Assembly: GCF_004346865.1 (NCBI RefSeq)
Contig: NZ_SMGR01000003.1
Location: 310,001 to 374,000, forward strand
Reading direction: 5' to 3'
Origin: Shimia isoporae
GTDB taxonomy: Bacteria; Pseudomonadota; Alphaproteobacteria; Rhodobacterales; Rhodobacteraceae
Length of the DNA: 64,000 nt
In this document: one piece after another, positions 32,985-42,098 of the stretch
Layout: each line of letters starts with the position of its first letter
How positions within the stretch are numbered: position 1 is the stretch's first letter
Position numbers and translations under genes: made by a program
Notes under the pieces: model-generated
Database searches by the model: none
Told to the model about the DNA's origin: nothing
What the model saw: only the letters and a program-made list of their open reading frames with translations

Positions 32985-33841
32985 CAGGCTTCTCCGGTGG
33001 CTACAGGCATCGTGGGGAAAGCGCCCCACTCGGCCCAGGATCCGTCATAGAGCGAATGGTCGGACTTGCCGAACCGCTCCATGGCGAGGCTCAGGATCGC
33101 GGCGGTCACGCCCGATCCGCAGGTTGTGATGGCCGGCTTGCTTAGGTCCACGCCTGCCGCTTCGAACACAGTGCGTAGCTCCTCAGGCGCTTTCATAGTG
33201 CCATCGGCGTTCAAGACAGTTGTGAACGGAATATTCTTGGAGCCCGGAATGTGCCCGGCTCGAAGGCCTTCGCGAGGCTCTGCCGCCTCGCCACGGAACC
33301 GCTCGGCACCGCGTGCATCGACGATCTCGTGATCTCCCAGCTTTGCAGCATGAGCCACCTGCGTCACATCTCGCACAAGTTGGTTGTGGCGGCGCACCGT
33401 CATGTGGCGGTCGCGGATCACTGGCGGTAAATCGTCTGTCTCGCGCCCTTCCTTGATCCATTTGGGAAGTCCGCCGTCAAGCACTGCGACATCCATCTGC
33501 CCCATCAAGCGGAACAGCCACCAGACCCGCGCGGCCGAGAAAATGCCGTGCCCGTCATAGACCACCACCTGATGCCCGTCGCCAACCCCCATGGCGCGCA
33601 GACGCGACATGAATTTCTCCACCGGAGGAGCCATATGGGGCATCTCACTCCGAGCGTCAGAAATATCGTCAATGTCAAAGAAACGCGCATTTGGAATATG
33701 CGCCTGAGCGTACTCGGCCTTCGCATCGCGTCCCATCGCCGGAAGATACCAGCTGGCATCCAGAATGCGCAGATCAGGGTCCTTCAGATGGGCCGCCAAC
33801 CAGTCGGTCGAGACCAGCGTTTTCGGATCGTCCAAAGCCAT
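32984..33841 (-). CDS. sseA: 3-mercaptopyruvate sulfurtransferase
   Basis: 285 residues, two rhodanese domains (~5-140 inactive; ~165-280 active). The active-site loop TTCGSGVTAA carries the catalytic Cys with the CGSGVT pattern of mercaptopyruvate rather than thiosulfate sulfurtransferases. It moves sulfur from 3-mercaptopyruvate, made from cysteine by transamination. Its overlap with the aminotransferase gene downstream fits that route, since the aminotransferase could make mercaptopyruvate. Confidence 0.92.
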   Translation of the reverse strand: MALDDPKTLVSTDWLAAHLKDPDLRILDASWYLPAMGRDAKAEYAQAHIPNARFFDIDDISDARSEMPHMAPPVEKFMSRLRAMGVGDGHQVVVYDGHGIFSAARVWWLFRLMGQMDVAVLDGGLPKWIKEGRETDDLPPVIRDRHMTVRRHNQLVRDVTQVAHAAKLGDHEIVDARGAERFRGEAAEPREGLRAGHIPGSKNIPFTTVLNADGTMKAPEELRTVFEAAGVDLSKPAITTCGSGVTAAILSLAMERFGKSDHSLYDGSWAEWGAFPTMPVATGEA

Positions 33842-34151
33842 ATTTCCCCCTCAATCCGCGCCGCCGCGCACGATTGTTGCGCGGTCAATCCAGAGTCATC
33901 TGCCTGCCTACAGCCGAGGACCATAAGAGGCAAGGGCGCGCGCACAGGAACCGACTTCAGAAGCGTTATTTTGCAAGCGTCCAGGCAGACCGGTGACCGA
34001 CAGATATGCAACTTGTCGGATTTTTATCTTCATCCCGCGTGCGCGCTGTCACGCCACTGTTTCAAAGCTTTTGGAAATCTGATCTAATTTCTTCAACTAC
34101 CCGTAATTTCACTGAATTTATTTTTGCAAGACGCCAATAGCGGAGACGTTC
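33842..34151. other. Intergenic between sseA and the next gene
   Basis: About 310 bp with divergent genes on both sides, so it should hold two promoters. No clear boxes, hairpins or small genes were found. AGCGGAG lies 6-12 bp before the plus-strand ATG as a ribosome site. Confidence 0.5.
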
Positions 34152-34889
34152 ATGTCCGCCCATTGCGACACGGTCCTAATTCTGGGAAGCGCCCCCAACG
34201 CGATTGAGGCGGCGGACTGGTCTCGTGAACACTTTGATCATCTCGTGGCCATCAACAATGCATGGGCCGTACGCCCTGACTGGTCACACCTGATCCACCC
34301 GGAAGATTTCCCCGAGGAACGCCGCCCGATCGACCTGCAAGACGGCCAGAAGATCGTTGATTATACCGACTACATACCGCAACAGAACGCCTACGGCGGC
34401 GTGGTCTATGCTGGCGGCACGATGGCTTTTACCGCCGGCTATTGGGCGCTCGGAGCGCTTCGCCCGCGCGTTATGGCCTTCATGGGGTGTGACATGATGT
34501 ATGCCAGCGCCGGAAATACGCATTTTTACGGCACCGGTGAAGCAGACCCGCTGCGCGACGACATCACCTTACAATCATTGGAAGCCAAATCTGCCCGGCT
34601 GGCGCTTCTGGCGGCACAGCAAGGCTGCGCTTGCGTGAACCTGTCGTCTGATCCCAGCAGGCTGCTGTTTCCCCGCCGCCCGGTCGACAGCCTACGCGCA
34701 ACCGGCCCGCTTACTTTGTCAAACGGGTGCGGAATCGCCACGGCGCAAGCCCGCGAGGAAGAGCTCTCATATACAGCGCCTGACGGCCGCTACTGGCAAA
34801 TGCTGGATCAATTCGACGCGGACAAACTTGCCGAAGTCGACGGGCTCTGGCTCAATGCTTTCGAGACCGCATCAATCGCCGTGGCGTAG
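34152..34889 (+). CDS. Hypothetical protein, possibly a DUF115/GT42-like transferase
   Basis: 245 residues, soluble. [17 protein letters not shown] (nucleotide-binding-like loop), [37 protein letters not shown] and [11 protein letters not shown] follow in the order seen in DUF115/GT42-type glycosyltransferases (GNGPSL - N - TSG - GID-Y - H). This comparison is by motif order and is not proof. No signal or membrane segment is present. It overlaps the end of the convergent smpB gene by 18 bp. Confidence 0.6.
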   Translation: MSAHCDTVLILGSAPNAIEAADWSREHFDHLVAINNAWAVRPDWSHLIHPEDFPEERRPIDLQDGQKIVDYTDYIPQQNAYGGVVYAGGTMAFTAGYWALGALRPRVMAFMGCDMMYASAGNTHFYGTGEADPLRDDITLQSLEAKSARLALLAAQQGCACVNLSSDPSRLLFPRRPVDSLRATGPLTLSNGCGIATAQAREEELSYTAPDGRYWQMLDQFDADKLAEVDGLWLNAFETASIAVA

Positions 34890-35351
34890 CAGACGCTGCT
34901 TCTGACGCCCCCAATCCCGTTTGGCTTCGGTCGCGCGTTTGTCGTGGTTTTTCTTACCTTTGGCGATACCGATCTTCATTTTCACAAGGCCTTTGTGATT
35001 GAAGTACATCACCATGGGCACAAGCGTCATGCCCTTGCGCTGGGTGGCATTCCAAAGATCGCTCACCTGTTTCCGGCTGACCAGAAGCTTGCGTTTGCGT
35101 CTTTCAAGATGGGGGAACATCGCCCGCTCATATGGCGCGATATAAGAGTTCACCAGCCAAAGTTCACCGTCCTCGACGGCCGCATAGCTTTCGGCGATAT
35201 TGCCCGACTTTTCGCGCAGCGATTTGACCTCGGACCCGGTCAGGACAACGCCCACCTCGAGATCATCCTCGATGGCATAGTCAAACCGTGCCCGCCGGTT
35301 CTCGGCGATCACCTTGTAGTTGGGATCCGTATCTTTCTTTTTCTTCGCCAT
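34872..35351 (-). CDS. smpB: SsrA-binding protein
   Basis: 159 residues. [36 protein letters not shown] is the start of the SmpB beta barrel, followed by [12 protein letters not shown] and [25 protein letters not shown], and the basic helical tail ([12 protein letters not shown]). It binds tmRNA and rescues stalled ribosomes. The ATG at 35,351 gives the usual length; an upstream extension is not conserved-like. No tmRNA gene was seen in the window. Confidence 0.95.
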   Translation of the reverse strand: MAKKKKDTDPNYKVIAENRRARFDYAIEDDLEVGVVLTGSEVKSLREKSGNIAESYAAVEDGELWLVNSYIAPYERAMFPHLERRKRKLLVSRKQVSDLWNATQRKGMTLVPMVMYFNHKGLVKMKIGIAKGKKNHDKRATEAKRDWGRQKQRLLRHGD

Positions 35352-35571
35352 AGCCGTGACGGGATACCTTGCGCTGCGAGGCTTGTCCATAAGCGGCGCC
35401 GTGCCAAAATCTGCTGCAAGACCGCTGCAGATGCGGACGAGGAACGATTTTTCAATCTTCACCGTTGAAACGTCCTGTCCGCTAACTAAATCCGCCAGAT
35501 TCGGAGCGTGCGAACACCCAGCACAATCCTACAACGACGCGGCAGGTTGCCGCCTTTCCGGACACACCGAA

Positions 35572-35718
35572 ATGACACTCATTGCCGTCATCGCAATGCA
35601 TGCACTTGCTGGCGCCACTTTTGGCGCAGTTGGCCGTATTTTTGGCCGTGATACGCTCGCCTTCATCTCACTACTGGCCGTGATCGGCTTGGTTGCCCTT
35701 TCAGCCAGCGGAGTTTGA
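35572..35718 (+). CDS. Short membrane peptide (possible)
   Basis: 48 residues, almost wholly hydrophobic: two membrane segments (MTLIAVIAMHALAGATFGAV and TLAFISLLAVIGLVALS) joined by GRIFGRD. The ribosome site is weak. It lies ~65 bp before the RNA methyltransferase gene and does not overlap it. The clean alternation of hydrophobic helices and a Gly/Arg/Asp turn favours a real peptide, but chance cannot be ruled out. Confidence 0.4.
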   Translation: MTLIAVIAMHALAGATFGAVGRIFGRDTLAFISLLAVIGLVALSASGV

Positions 35719-35782
35719 CGCCGCGAAACAAAGCGCGACCTTCCCTCTCGCAGATGCGGTCATTTCCCGTTACACCCTGCCC

Positions 35783-36892
35783 ATGACCCAAGCACCGCCA
35801 AAGTTCGAGATCTTCGTCGTCACCGCACCCGGCCTTGAAAAGCCACTCGCAGCAGAAATGCGCGAAGCGGGCTTCAAAAAACCCAAAATGATGCCAGGAG
35901 GGGTGCGCTTCCGCGGCAACTGGCAGGATGTCTGGCGCGCCAATCTGACGCTGCGCGGCGCGGTCAAGGTATTGGCACGCGTGGCATCGTTCCAGACCAT
36001 GCACCTCAACCAGCTTGAAGGCCTGACCGCAGACCTGCCATGGCGCTCTTTTCTCCGCACCGATACTCCGGTGCGCGTCGATGTGGTGACTCAGAAATCA
36101 AAAATCTACCATGCCGGCGCGGCCAAGGAACGCGTCGAAAAAGGGCTGCGCGCCGCGCTCGATGTTGAAACAACCGACGACGCGCCTGTGACTCTCAAAA
36201 CGCGCATCGACAACAACATGGTGACCTTCTCGCTCGACACCTCCGGAGACAGCCTGCACAAACGCGGCTTCAAAGCCGCCGTCGCCAAGGCTCCCATGCG
36301 CGAAACGATGGCATCCATGTTCCTGCGCCAAATGGAATATGACGGCACTCAGACTGTGCTTGATCCCATGTGCGGCTCCGGAACATTCGTGATCGAAGCC
36401 GCCGAAATCGCCGCGGGCCTTCTTCCAGGCCGCGCGCGCGCATTTGCCTTCGAACATCTTGCCACATTCGACGCTGCTATCTGGGCAGATATGCGCGCAA
36501 CCGACGCCCAACCTGCTTCAGCCCGCTTCTATGGTTCGGACAAGGATGCCGGCGCCATACGCATGTCACAGGACAATGCGGAACGGTCCGGCGTGTCAGA
36601 ACTATGCACCTTCACGCACACCTCTGTAGGCGATTTGGAAGCCCCCGACACCGCACCCGGCATTGTCATTGTGAACCCGCCATATGGCACGCGTATCGGC
36701 GACAAAAAACCGCTGTATGCTCTTCATGCCAGCCTTGGTCGCGCTCTGAAAGAACGGTTTACTGGTTGGCGCGTCGGTCTCGTGACCTCGGACACCGGCC
36801 TTGCCAAATCTACCGGCCTGCCCCTTGAAACGCCCTTTGCGCCGGTGGCCCATGGTGGCCTGACGGTGAAACTGCATACCTGCCAGCTTTAG
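35783..36892 (+). CDS. THUMP-domain class I RNA methyltransferase (RlmL/TrmN-like)
   Basis: 369 residues. FEIFVVTAPGLEKPLAAEM opens the THUMP/ferredoxin-like part (to ~160), and the catalytic part has VLDPMCGSGTFVIEAAEIA (SAM loop) and IVIVNPPYGTRIG (the NPPY catalytic motif for N-methylation of bases). It resembles the RlmK/L N2-guanine methyltransferases that modify 23S rRNA. The ATG at 35,783 is used; the open frame extends further, without conserved residues. Confidence 0.86.
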   Translation: MTQAPPKFEIFVVTAPGLEKPLAAEMREAGFKKPKMMPGGVRFRGNWQDVWRANLTLRGAVKVLARVASFQTMHLNQLEGLTADLPWRSFLRTDTPVRVDVVTQKSKIYHAGAAKERVEKGLRAALDVETTDDAPVTLKTRIDNNMVTFSLDTSGDSLHKRGFKAAVAKAPMRETMASMFLRQMEYDGTQTVLDPMCGSGTFVIEAAEIAAGLLPGRARAFAFEHLATFDAAIWADMRATDAQPASARFYGSDKDAGAIRMSQDNAERSGVSELCTFTHTSVGDLEAPDTAPGIVIVNPPYGTRIGDKKPLYALHASLGRALKERFTGWRVGLVTSDTGLAKSTGLPLETPFAPVAHGGLTVKLHTCQL

Positions 36893-36959
36893 ACCCGGGC
36901 CTGACTTGACTTGAAGGGGCGACCATTGTTCGCTCGCCCCATTCACATCGAGTTTTCCC

Positions 36960-37685
36960 ATGCCCAATTTTTTCGACACTGATGTCGCCGAAACCTATGA
37001 CGCAACACATGGCGGCAGCGACCCCGAACTCATAGCGCGCACAGTGGAAGTTCTTGCGGATCTCGCTGCTGATGGCCCTGTGCTTGAGTTTGCGGTCGGG
37101 ACCGGACGCATCGCCTTGCCACTGGCCGCACAAGGCGTTCCGGTCTCTGGCATAGAACTGTCCGAGCCGATGGTCGCGCAAATGCGCGCCAAACCCGGCG
37201 GCGCAGACATCCCCACCGCCATTGGTGACATGACCTGCACCCGCGTGGCCGGCGACTTCGCTTTGGTTTTTCTGGTCTTCAACACGATCGACAACCTGAC
37301 CACGCAAGACGCTCAGGTCGCCTGCTTTGAAAACGCGGCTGCTCACCTTGTGTCTGGTGGCCGCTTTGTCGTCGAAACCCTGATACCGCCCCTCCAGCGT
37401 CTACCGTTGGGGGAAATCCGCCTGCCCTTTGCCAACGACTCGGACCATTGGGGTGTGGACGAGTTTGACGTCACCACGCAAAACTACAGCTCGCATCACA
37501 TCTGGCTCAGCGACGGGCAGGCCGAACACCTGACTGTCCCGTTCCGCTATGCATGGCCCGCCGAGTTGGATCTTATGGCGCGGATCGCGGGCATGCAGCT
37601 GGAGCACCGCTGGGCCGATTGGAGCCGCAAGCCTTTCACCAACCTCAGCCGCAGCCATGTCTCTGTCTGGAAAAAGACGGGCTAG
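36960..37685 (+). CDS. Class I SAM-dependent methyltransferase
   Basis: 241 residues with the standard Rossmann motifs: PVLEFAVGTGRIALPLA (motif I, ~44-60), VSGIELSEPM (motif II) and FALVFLVFNTIDNL (motif IV). It lacks a recognisable specificity domain, so the substrate is unknown. It follows the RNA methyltransferase on the same strand after 67 bp, with a GGGGCGA/TCGCCCC hairpin between them. Confidence 0.85.
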   Translation: MPNFFDTDVAETYDATHGGSDPELIARTVEVLADLAADGPVLEFAVGTGRIALPLAAQGVPVSGIELSEPMVAQMRAKPGGADIPTAIGDMTCTRVAGDFALVFLVFNTIDNLTTQDAQVACFENAAAHLVSGGRFVVETLIPPLQRLPLGEIRLPFANDSDHWGVDEFDVTTQNYSSHHIWLSDGQAEHLTVPFRYAWPAELDLMARIAGMQLEHRWADWSRKPFTNLSRSHVSVWKKTG

Positions 37686-37815
37686 GCTGTTTGAGCGCCG
37701 CGACGACTATCGCAACGCAACGCACGGGTGGTTCACACGTTTCGGGCGCAGATGTTGCACCGACGTAATACCGACGTTTTGCAGCCGTGACGCAGACCTC
37801 AAAATCTCATCCATA

Positions 37816-40737
37816 TCAGCCCGTTAACCCTTGATTCGGCTCTCCCGGCGTCAACAGATGCCTGAGCAGAGCCACCGGATGTTTGCGAAGCGTCAGCCGC
37901 ATCGCCACATAGTCCTCCACCACCTGCTCCCCCATGCTCATCTCTGGCAACAGGGCCGCAGGCTCCACGATCCCCTCCCCATCCATGTCGCCTGCAAACA
38001 AAGGCAACGGCTTTTCAGACCGGATCGCTTTGGCCTCCCACAAGGCCTCCCGCCGCTTCAACCCAAGGGACGCAAAGGCGTCCGCCTCCGCAAGCCGTGT
38101 CAACACATGCGGTCCAACTCCGGCACGCCGCCACACATCCTCGACCGTCTGATAGCCATTTCCCCGAGCCGCCGTGATCCACGCTGCATCTTCCTCACGC
38201 AACCGTCGCACCTGCCGGAACCCCAGCCGCAGCGCCAGCCCCCCACGCCCGTCAGGCTCCATGACATTGTCCCAGAAGCTTTCGTTGATATCGACAGGCC
38301 GCACTTCCACCCCATGCTCCCGCGCATCCCTAACTATCTGGGCAGGCGCGTAAAATCCCATCGGTTGCGAATTCAAAAGCGCGCAGGCAAAGATGCCTGG
38401 GTGATGGCATTTGATCCATGCGGAAGCATAAACAAGCAACGCAAAAGACGCCGCATGGCTTTCCGGAAAGCCATACGAACCAAACCCCTCGATCTGCGAA
38501 AAACAGCGCGCGGCAAAATCCTCTTCATAGCCGTTTTTCTTCATGCCGCGCATGAACCGATCTTGAAACTCGGACACCGATCCATGCTTCTTGAAAGTCG
38601 CCAGGGACCGTCGCAAACGATCGGCTTCTTCGGGCGAAAACCCCGCTCCGATAATGGCGATTTGCATCGCCTGTTCCTGAAACAGCGGCACGCCAAGCGT
38701 CTTTCCCAGAACCTCGCCCAATTCATCCGACGGGAACGTCACCGTCTCCTCGCCGTTCCTGCGCCGGATATAGGGATGCACCATGTCACCCTGAATCGGC
38801 CCCGGTCGGATAATCGCCACCTCGATCACAAGATCATAGAAATTGCGCGGCTTCATGCGTGGCAGAAAGTTCATCTGCGCCCGGCTTTCCACCTGAAAGA
38901 CTCCAATGCTGTCGGCCTTGCACAGCATGTCATAAACCTTTGAATCTTCTGGTGGAATCGTCGCCAATGCGAGATCCATACCGTGATGGCGCTGCAAAAG
39001 ATCAAACCCCTTGCGGATGCAGGTCAGCATCCCAAGCGACAGCACATCGACTTTCAGAATGCCCAGTGAATCAATGTCGTCCTTGTCCCAACAAATAACC
39101 GTGCGGTCCTCCATCGTCGCGTTCTCGATCGGCACCAATTCATCCAGCCGCCCCTCGGTCATGATAAAACCACCCACGTGCTGACTGAGGTGGCGGGGAA
39201 AACCGATGATTTCATAAACCAGATCCATGGTCTGCCGCAGACGCCGGTCATTCGGGTCCAGCCCAATTTCACGCATCCGCTCATCCTCTAGCCCCTTGGC
39301 TGAAAAGAAGCCCCAAAGCTGTGAACTCAGAGCAGAGATCGTATCCTCGGTCAGCCCCATGGCCCGTCCCACCTCCCGGATCGCCCGCTTGCCGCGATAA
39401 TGCACCACCGTGGCACACAGCCCCGCCCGATGACGGCCATACCGCTCATAAATGTGCTGAATCACCTCCTCGCGGCGTTCGTGTTCAAAATCCACATCGA
39501 TATCCGGCGGCTCGTCCCGCGCCTCGCTGACAAACCGTTCAAACACCATCGTGCCAATTTCGGGACTAACTGACGTTACACCAAGGCAATAGCAAACCAC
39601 TGAATTTGCGGCACTTCCCCGCCCCTGACACAGAATGTCCCGGCCGCGGGCAAACGCCACCACATCGCGCACCGTAAGGAAGTAAGGTTCGTAGTTCAGC
39701 TTGGTGATCAGCGCGAGTTCATGTTCCAGCATCCCCCGCACCTTCTCGGGCGCGCCATGCGGATACCGCCACCGCAGCCCCTCGTAGGACAACCGCTTGA
39801 GGCGTTCCGCCGCGGTCTCTCCCTGCGCCACTTCAGAGGGGTACTCATAGCGCAATTCATCCAGCGAAAAGGTGCAGACATCTTGCAAACGCTCTGCTTG
39901 CGCCAACGCGTCCTCATAACCCCGAAACAGGCGCGCCATTTCGGCGGCCGACCGCAAACGTCGCTCACCGTTGGCTTGCGCCCCGCGCCCGAGCGCATCC
40001 ACACGGCATCCCAGCCGTACGGCGCTCAGCACATCGGCCAGCCGGCGCCGCTGTCCCTGATGCATAACCGGTGCACAGGTGGCCACCAAAGGCATCCCGA
40101 GCCGCGCGGCCTCTGCTTGTCTTGCTGCAAACCGCTCTCCGTCCTCGCCATCATAAGCCGGCGTCAGGCCCAACTGCATTTTACCAGCAAAGCGCCGCGT
40201 CAGACGCGGCACGTGTTTCTCCCATCCACTCGCGCCGCACGGCCCCGCCAGCCCCTGCTGCTCCGGATGCAGGATAAGCTGCAACCCCTCTGCAAAATCC
40301 ACGAGATCCGAGAGACTGAGAATACAGCTGCCCTTTTCCGCCCGCAGCCGCCCTTTTGACAGTATACGGCACAGGCTCGCCCAGCCCCGCCTGTTCTCGG
40401 GTAGGGCCGTCAGCGGCGGCGCATCCGTAAACTCCAACCGGGCCGCTGGCATCAGACGCGGCCTGGCATAGATTGGCGCACTTTGTGGCTTTGGGATGTG
40501 TTCAGGGCGCGGCGGGCCAACCAATCCCGTTGCCTCATCAACACGGCACCGTTCGCGCACTTTACGCGCTATTTCCCGCGCTTCGGTATGAGCTCTGACA
40601 ATGCCCGCCACGCTGTTGATATCGGCAATCGCGATTGCGTCCAATCCGGCCATTGCAGCACGGCGCATGTACTCCTCCGGATGCGACGCCCCGGTGAGAA
40701 ATGTGAAATTCGACGTGATACAAAGCTCGGCTACCAT
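37816..40737 (-). CDS. dnaE2: Error-prone DNA polymerase DnaE2, C-terminally short
   Basis: 973 residues, while the family is usually ~1,050-1,180. The PHP domain is at the front (LCITSNFTFLTGASHPEEYMRRA), the polymerase core carries LCQGRGSAANSVVCYCLG and DEPPDIDVDFEHERREEV with catalytic Asps, and GRLDELVPIENAT and FPESHAASFALLVYAS lie further on. The chain stops soon after YVAMRLTLRKHPVALLRH, where the OB-fold of DnaE2 normally begins, so that domain is missing. It works in SOS mutagenesis with ImuA/ImuB, but neither gene is next to it. A LexA-like site lies just upstream. Confidence 0.9.
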   Translation of the reverse strand: MVAELCITSNFTFLTGASHPEEYMRRAAMAGLDAIAIADINSVAGIVRAHTEAREIARKVRERCRVDEATGLVGPPRPEHIPKPQSAPIYARPRLMPAARLEFTDAPPLTALPENRRGWASLCRILSKGRLRAEKGSCILSLSDLVDFAEGLQLILHPEQQGLAGPCGASGWEKHVPRLTRRFAGKMQLGLTPAYDGEDGERFAARQAEAARLGMPLVATCAPVMHQGQRRRLADVLSAVRLGCRVDALGRGAQANGERRLRSAAEMARLFRGYEDALAQAERLQDVCTFSLDELRYEYPSEVAQGETAAERLKRLSYEGLRWRYPHGAPEKVRGMLEHELALITKLNYEPYFLTVRDVVAFARGRDILCQGRGSAANSVVCYCLGVTSVSPEIGTMVFERFVSEARDEPPDIDVDFEHERREEVIQHIYERYGRHRAGLCATVVHYRGKRAIREVGRAMGLTEDTISALSSQLWGFFSAKGLEDERMREIGLDPNDRRLRQTMDLVYEIIGFPRHLSQHVGGFIMTEGRLDELVPIENATMEDRTVICWDKDDIDSLGILKVDVLSLGMLTCIRKGFDLLQRHHGMDLALATIPPEDSKVYDMLCKADSIGVFQVESRAQMNFLPRMKPRNFYDLVIEVAIIRPGPIQGDMVHPYIRRRNGEETVTFPSDELGEVLGKTLGVPLFQEQAMQIAIIGAGFSPEEADRLRRSLATFKKHGSVSEFQDRFMRGMKKNGYEEDFAARCFSQIEGFGSYGFPESHAASFALLVYASAWIKCHHPGIFACALLNSQPMGFYAPAQIVRDAREHGVEVRPVDINESFWDNVMEPDGRGGLALRLGFRQVRRLREEDAAWITAARGNGYQTVEDVWRRAGVGPHVLTRLAEADAFASLGLKRREALWEAKAIRSEKPLPLFAGDMDGEGIVEPAALLPEMSMGEQVVEDYVAMRLTLRKHPVALLRHLLTPGEPNQGLTG

Positions 40738-40753
40738 GGTGAGTCGCGAGTAT

Positions 40754-40768
40754 ATTCACGTTTTGTTC
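40754..40768 (-). promoter_or_regulatory. LexA-box-like site upstream of dnaE2
   Basis: On the minus strand GAAC-AAAACGT-GAAT starts 31 bp before the dnaE2 ATG. It matches the alphaproteobacterial LexA site (direct repeat GAAC-N7-GAAC, equal to GTTC-N7-GTTC on the other strand) except for its last base. Its place over a promoter region fits SOS control of dnaE2. Confidence 0.6.
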
Positions 40769-40805
40769 TCATTGCGAGTCGCAGGAACGGGAGTTCAAAA
40801 GGAGA

Positions 40806-41459
40806 TCAAAAAGGTGCCTTGGCCCGAAACCCCATCCCCTTGCCGCTTTCGGGATGATTGATCCGCAACTCCTCGGAATGCAGCATCAGCCGCTCAAAGT
40901 GGCGCGCGGGACCTTCGGCATAAAGCGGATCGCCCAGAATCACGTGTCCAAGTGCCAACATATGCACGCGCAACTGATGGCTGCGGCCCGTCTTGGGAAA
41001 GAGCCGCACGCGGCTCTCAACGTCATTTGCTTTCATCACCCTGTATTCGGTCACGGCCGGCTTGCCATTCTCATGATCCACCATCTGCCGCGGTCGATTT
41101 GGCCAATCCACAATAAGCGGCAGATCCACTGTGCCGGTCTTCGGCTCGAGTCTCCCCCAAACCCGCGCCACATACGTTTTGCGGGTCTTGCGTTGTTCGA
41201 ACTGCATCGAAAGATGTCGTTGCGCGTGCGCAGTCAGACCAAAAACCATAACGCCGGAAGTATCCCGATCCAGCCTATGCACGAGCAAGGCATCAGGAAA
41301 CACCGCCTGAAGACGCGTAATCAAACAATCCGCCAGATGTTCTCCACGGCCCGGCACGGACAAAAGGCCCGAGGGTTTGTTTACCACGACAATGTCGCTG
41401 TCCTCGTGCAGAATTTCCAAAGGGTCCTGCGGTGGCTCGTAGGGTGTGATCTCAGTCAT
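40806..41459 (-). CDS. RluA-family pseudouridine synthase
   Basis: 217 residues. VNKPSGLLSVPGRG (~24-37), LLVHRLDRDTSGVMVFG with the catalytic Asp in HRLDRDTSG, KTYVARVWG and GRSHQLRVHMLALGHVILGD are the RluA motifs. It converts a uridine in rRNA or tRNA to pseudouridine. The small size and lack of an S4 domain suggest RluA type, rather than RluC/D. The ATG at 41,459 is chosen over in-frame ATGs at 41,471 and 41,495. Confidence 0.88.
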   Translation of the reverse strand: MTEITPYEPPQDPLEILHEDSDIVVVNKPSGLLSVPGRGEHLADCLITRLQAVFPDALLVHRLDRDTSGVMVFGLTAHAQRHLSMQFEQRKTRKTYVARVWGRLEPKTGTVDLPLIVDWPNRPRQMVDHENGKPAVTEYRVMKANDVESRVRLFPKTGRSHQLRVHMLALGHVILGDPLYAEGPARHFERLMLHSEELRINHPESGKGMGFRAKAPF

Positions 41460-41587
41460 AAGCCCTGCCATAGCCCCTTGACGCCACGGCCTCAACCCAA
41501 CGTCAGGCTTGCCATAACCAACGCCATCGGCAATCTGAACGTCGATTAGATCGCAACGATCTGAACCGGATCACAAGGGAGAGAGAC

Positions 41588-41998
41588 ATGCACCCGACCA
41601 TCACGCGCATGCAAGAGGTTGTCGCCAAAGGCAACGAGGACGATATTAAGGGCCTGCTGGCCGAAGACGTAACATTCCAGCCGCCCACCTATTGGGCCAC
41701 TTGGACAGGTCGCGATGCGGCCGCCGCGGTACTGGGCCACGTTGGGCAAGTATTTCAGGAATTCCGGTATCGCCGCGTCATGGGCGACGGCAACGACTGG
41801 GCTTTGGAATTCCAGTGTAAGGTCGGTGAATTTGACTGTGTCGGCGTCGACCTGATCACCCTGAACGACGATGGCGAAATCCAGCATTTCGAAGTGGTGA
41901 TGCGCCCCTACAAAACCATTGGCGCATTGCGCGAGGCCATGAACAAACGCGTCATGACCGACGCACGCTTCCTCAAATTCAAAAACGCGTTGAGCTGA
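41588..41998 (+). CDS. NTF2-like (SnoaL-type) protein
   Basis: 136 residues, cone-shaped NTF2 fold. LLAEDVTFQPPTYWATWTGRDAAAAVLGHV and ITLNDDGEIQHFEVVMRPYKTIGAL fit the SnoaL family of small enzymes or ligand-binding proteins. No catalytic claim can be made. AGGGAGAG lies 4-8 bp upstream of the ATG. It stands alone on the plus strand. Confidence 0.78.
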   Translation: MHPTITRMQEVVAKGNEDDIKGLLAEDVTFQPPTYWATWTGRDAAAAVLGHVGQVFQEFRYRRVMGDGNDWALEFQCKVGEFDCVGVDLITLNDDGEIQHFEVVMRPYKTIGALREAMNKRVMTDARFLKFKNALS

Positions 41999-42098
41999 CC
42001 TGACGGCAAACACATCTTGGGCAAGGCATCCAGCCTTGCCCACTGTGCCTCAGGTTCATAGGGTGCGGCTGACGACCATTTTCAGAATTGAATTTCAG

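Noticed and set aside
36917..36940. GGGGCGA/TCGCCCC hairpin between two methyltransferase genes as terminator
   Set aside because: Long loop and no T-run; too weak to annotate as a terminator.
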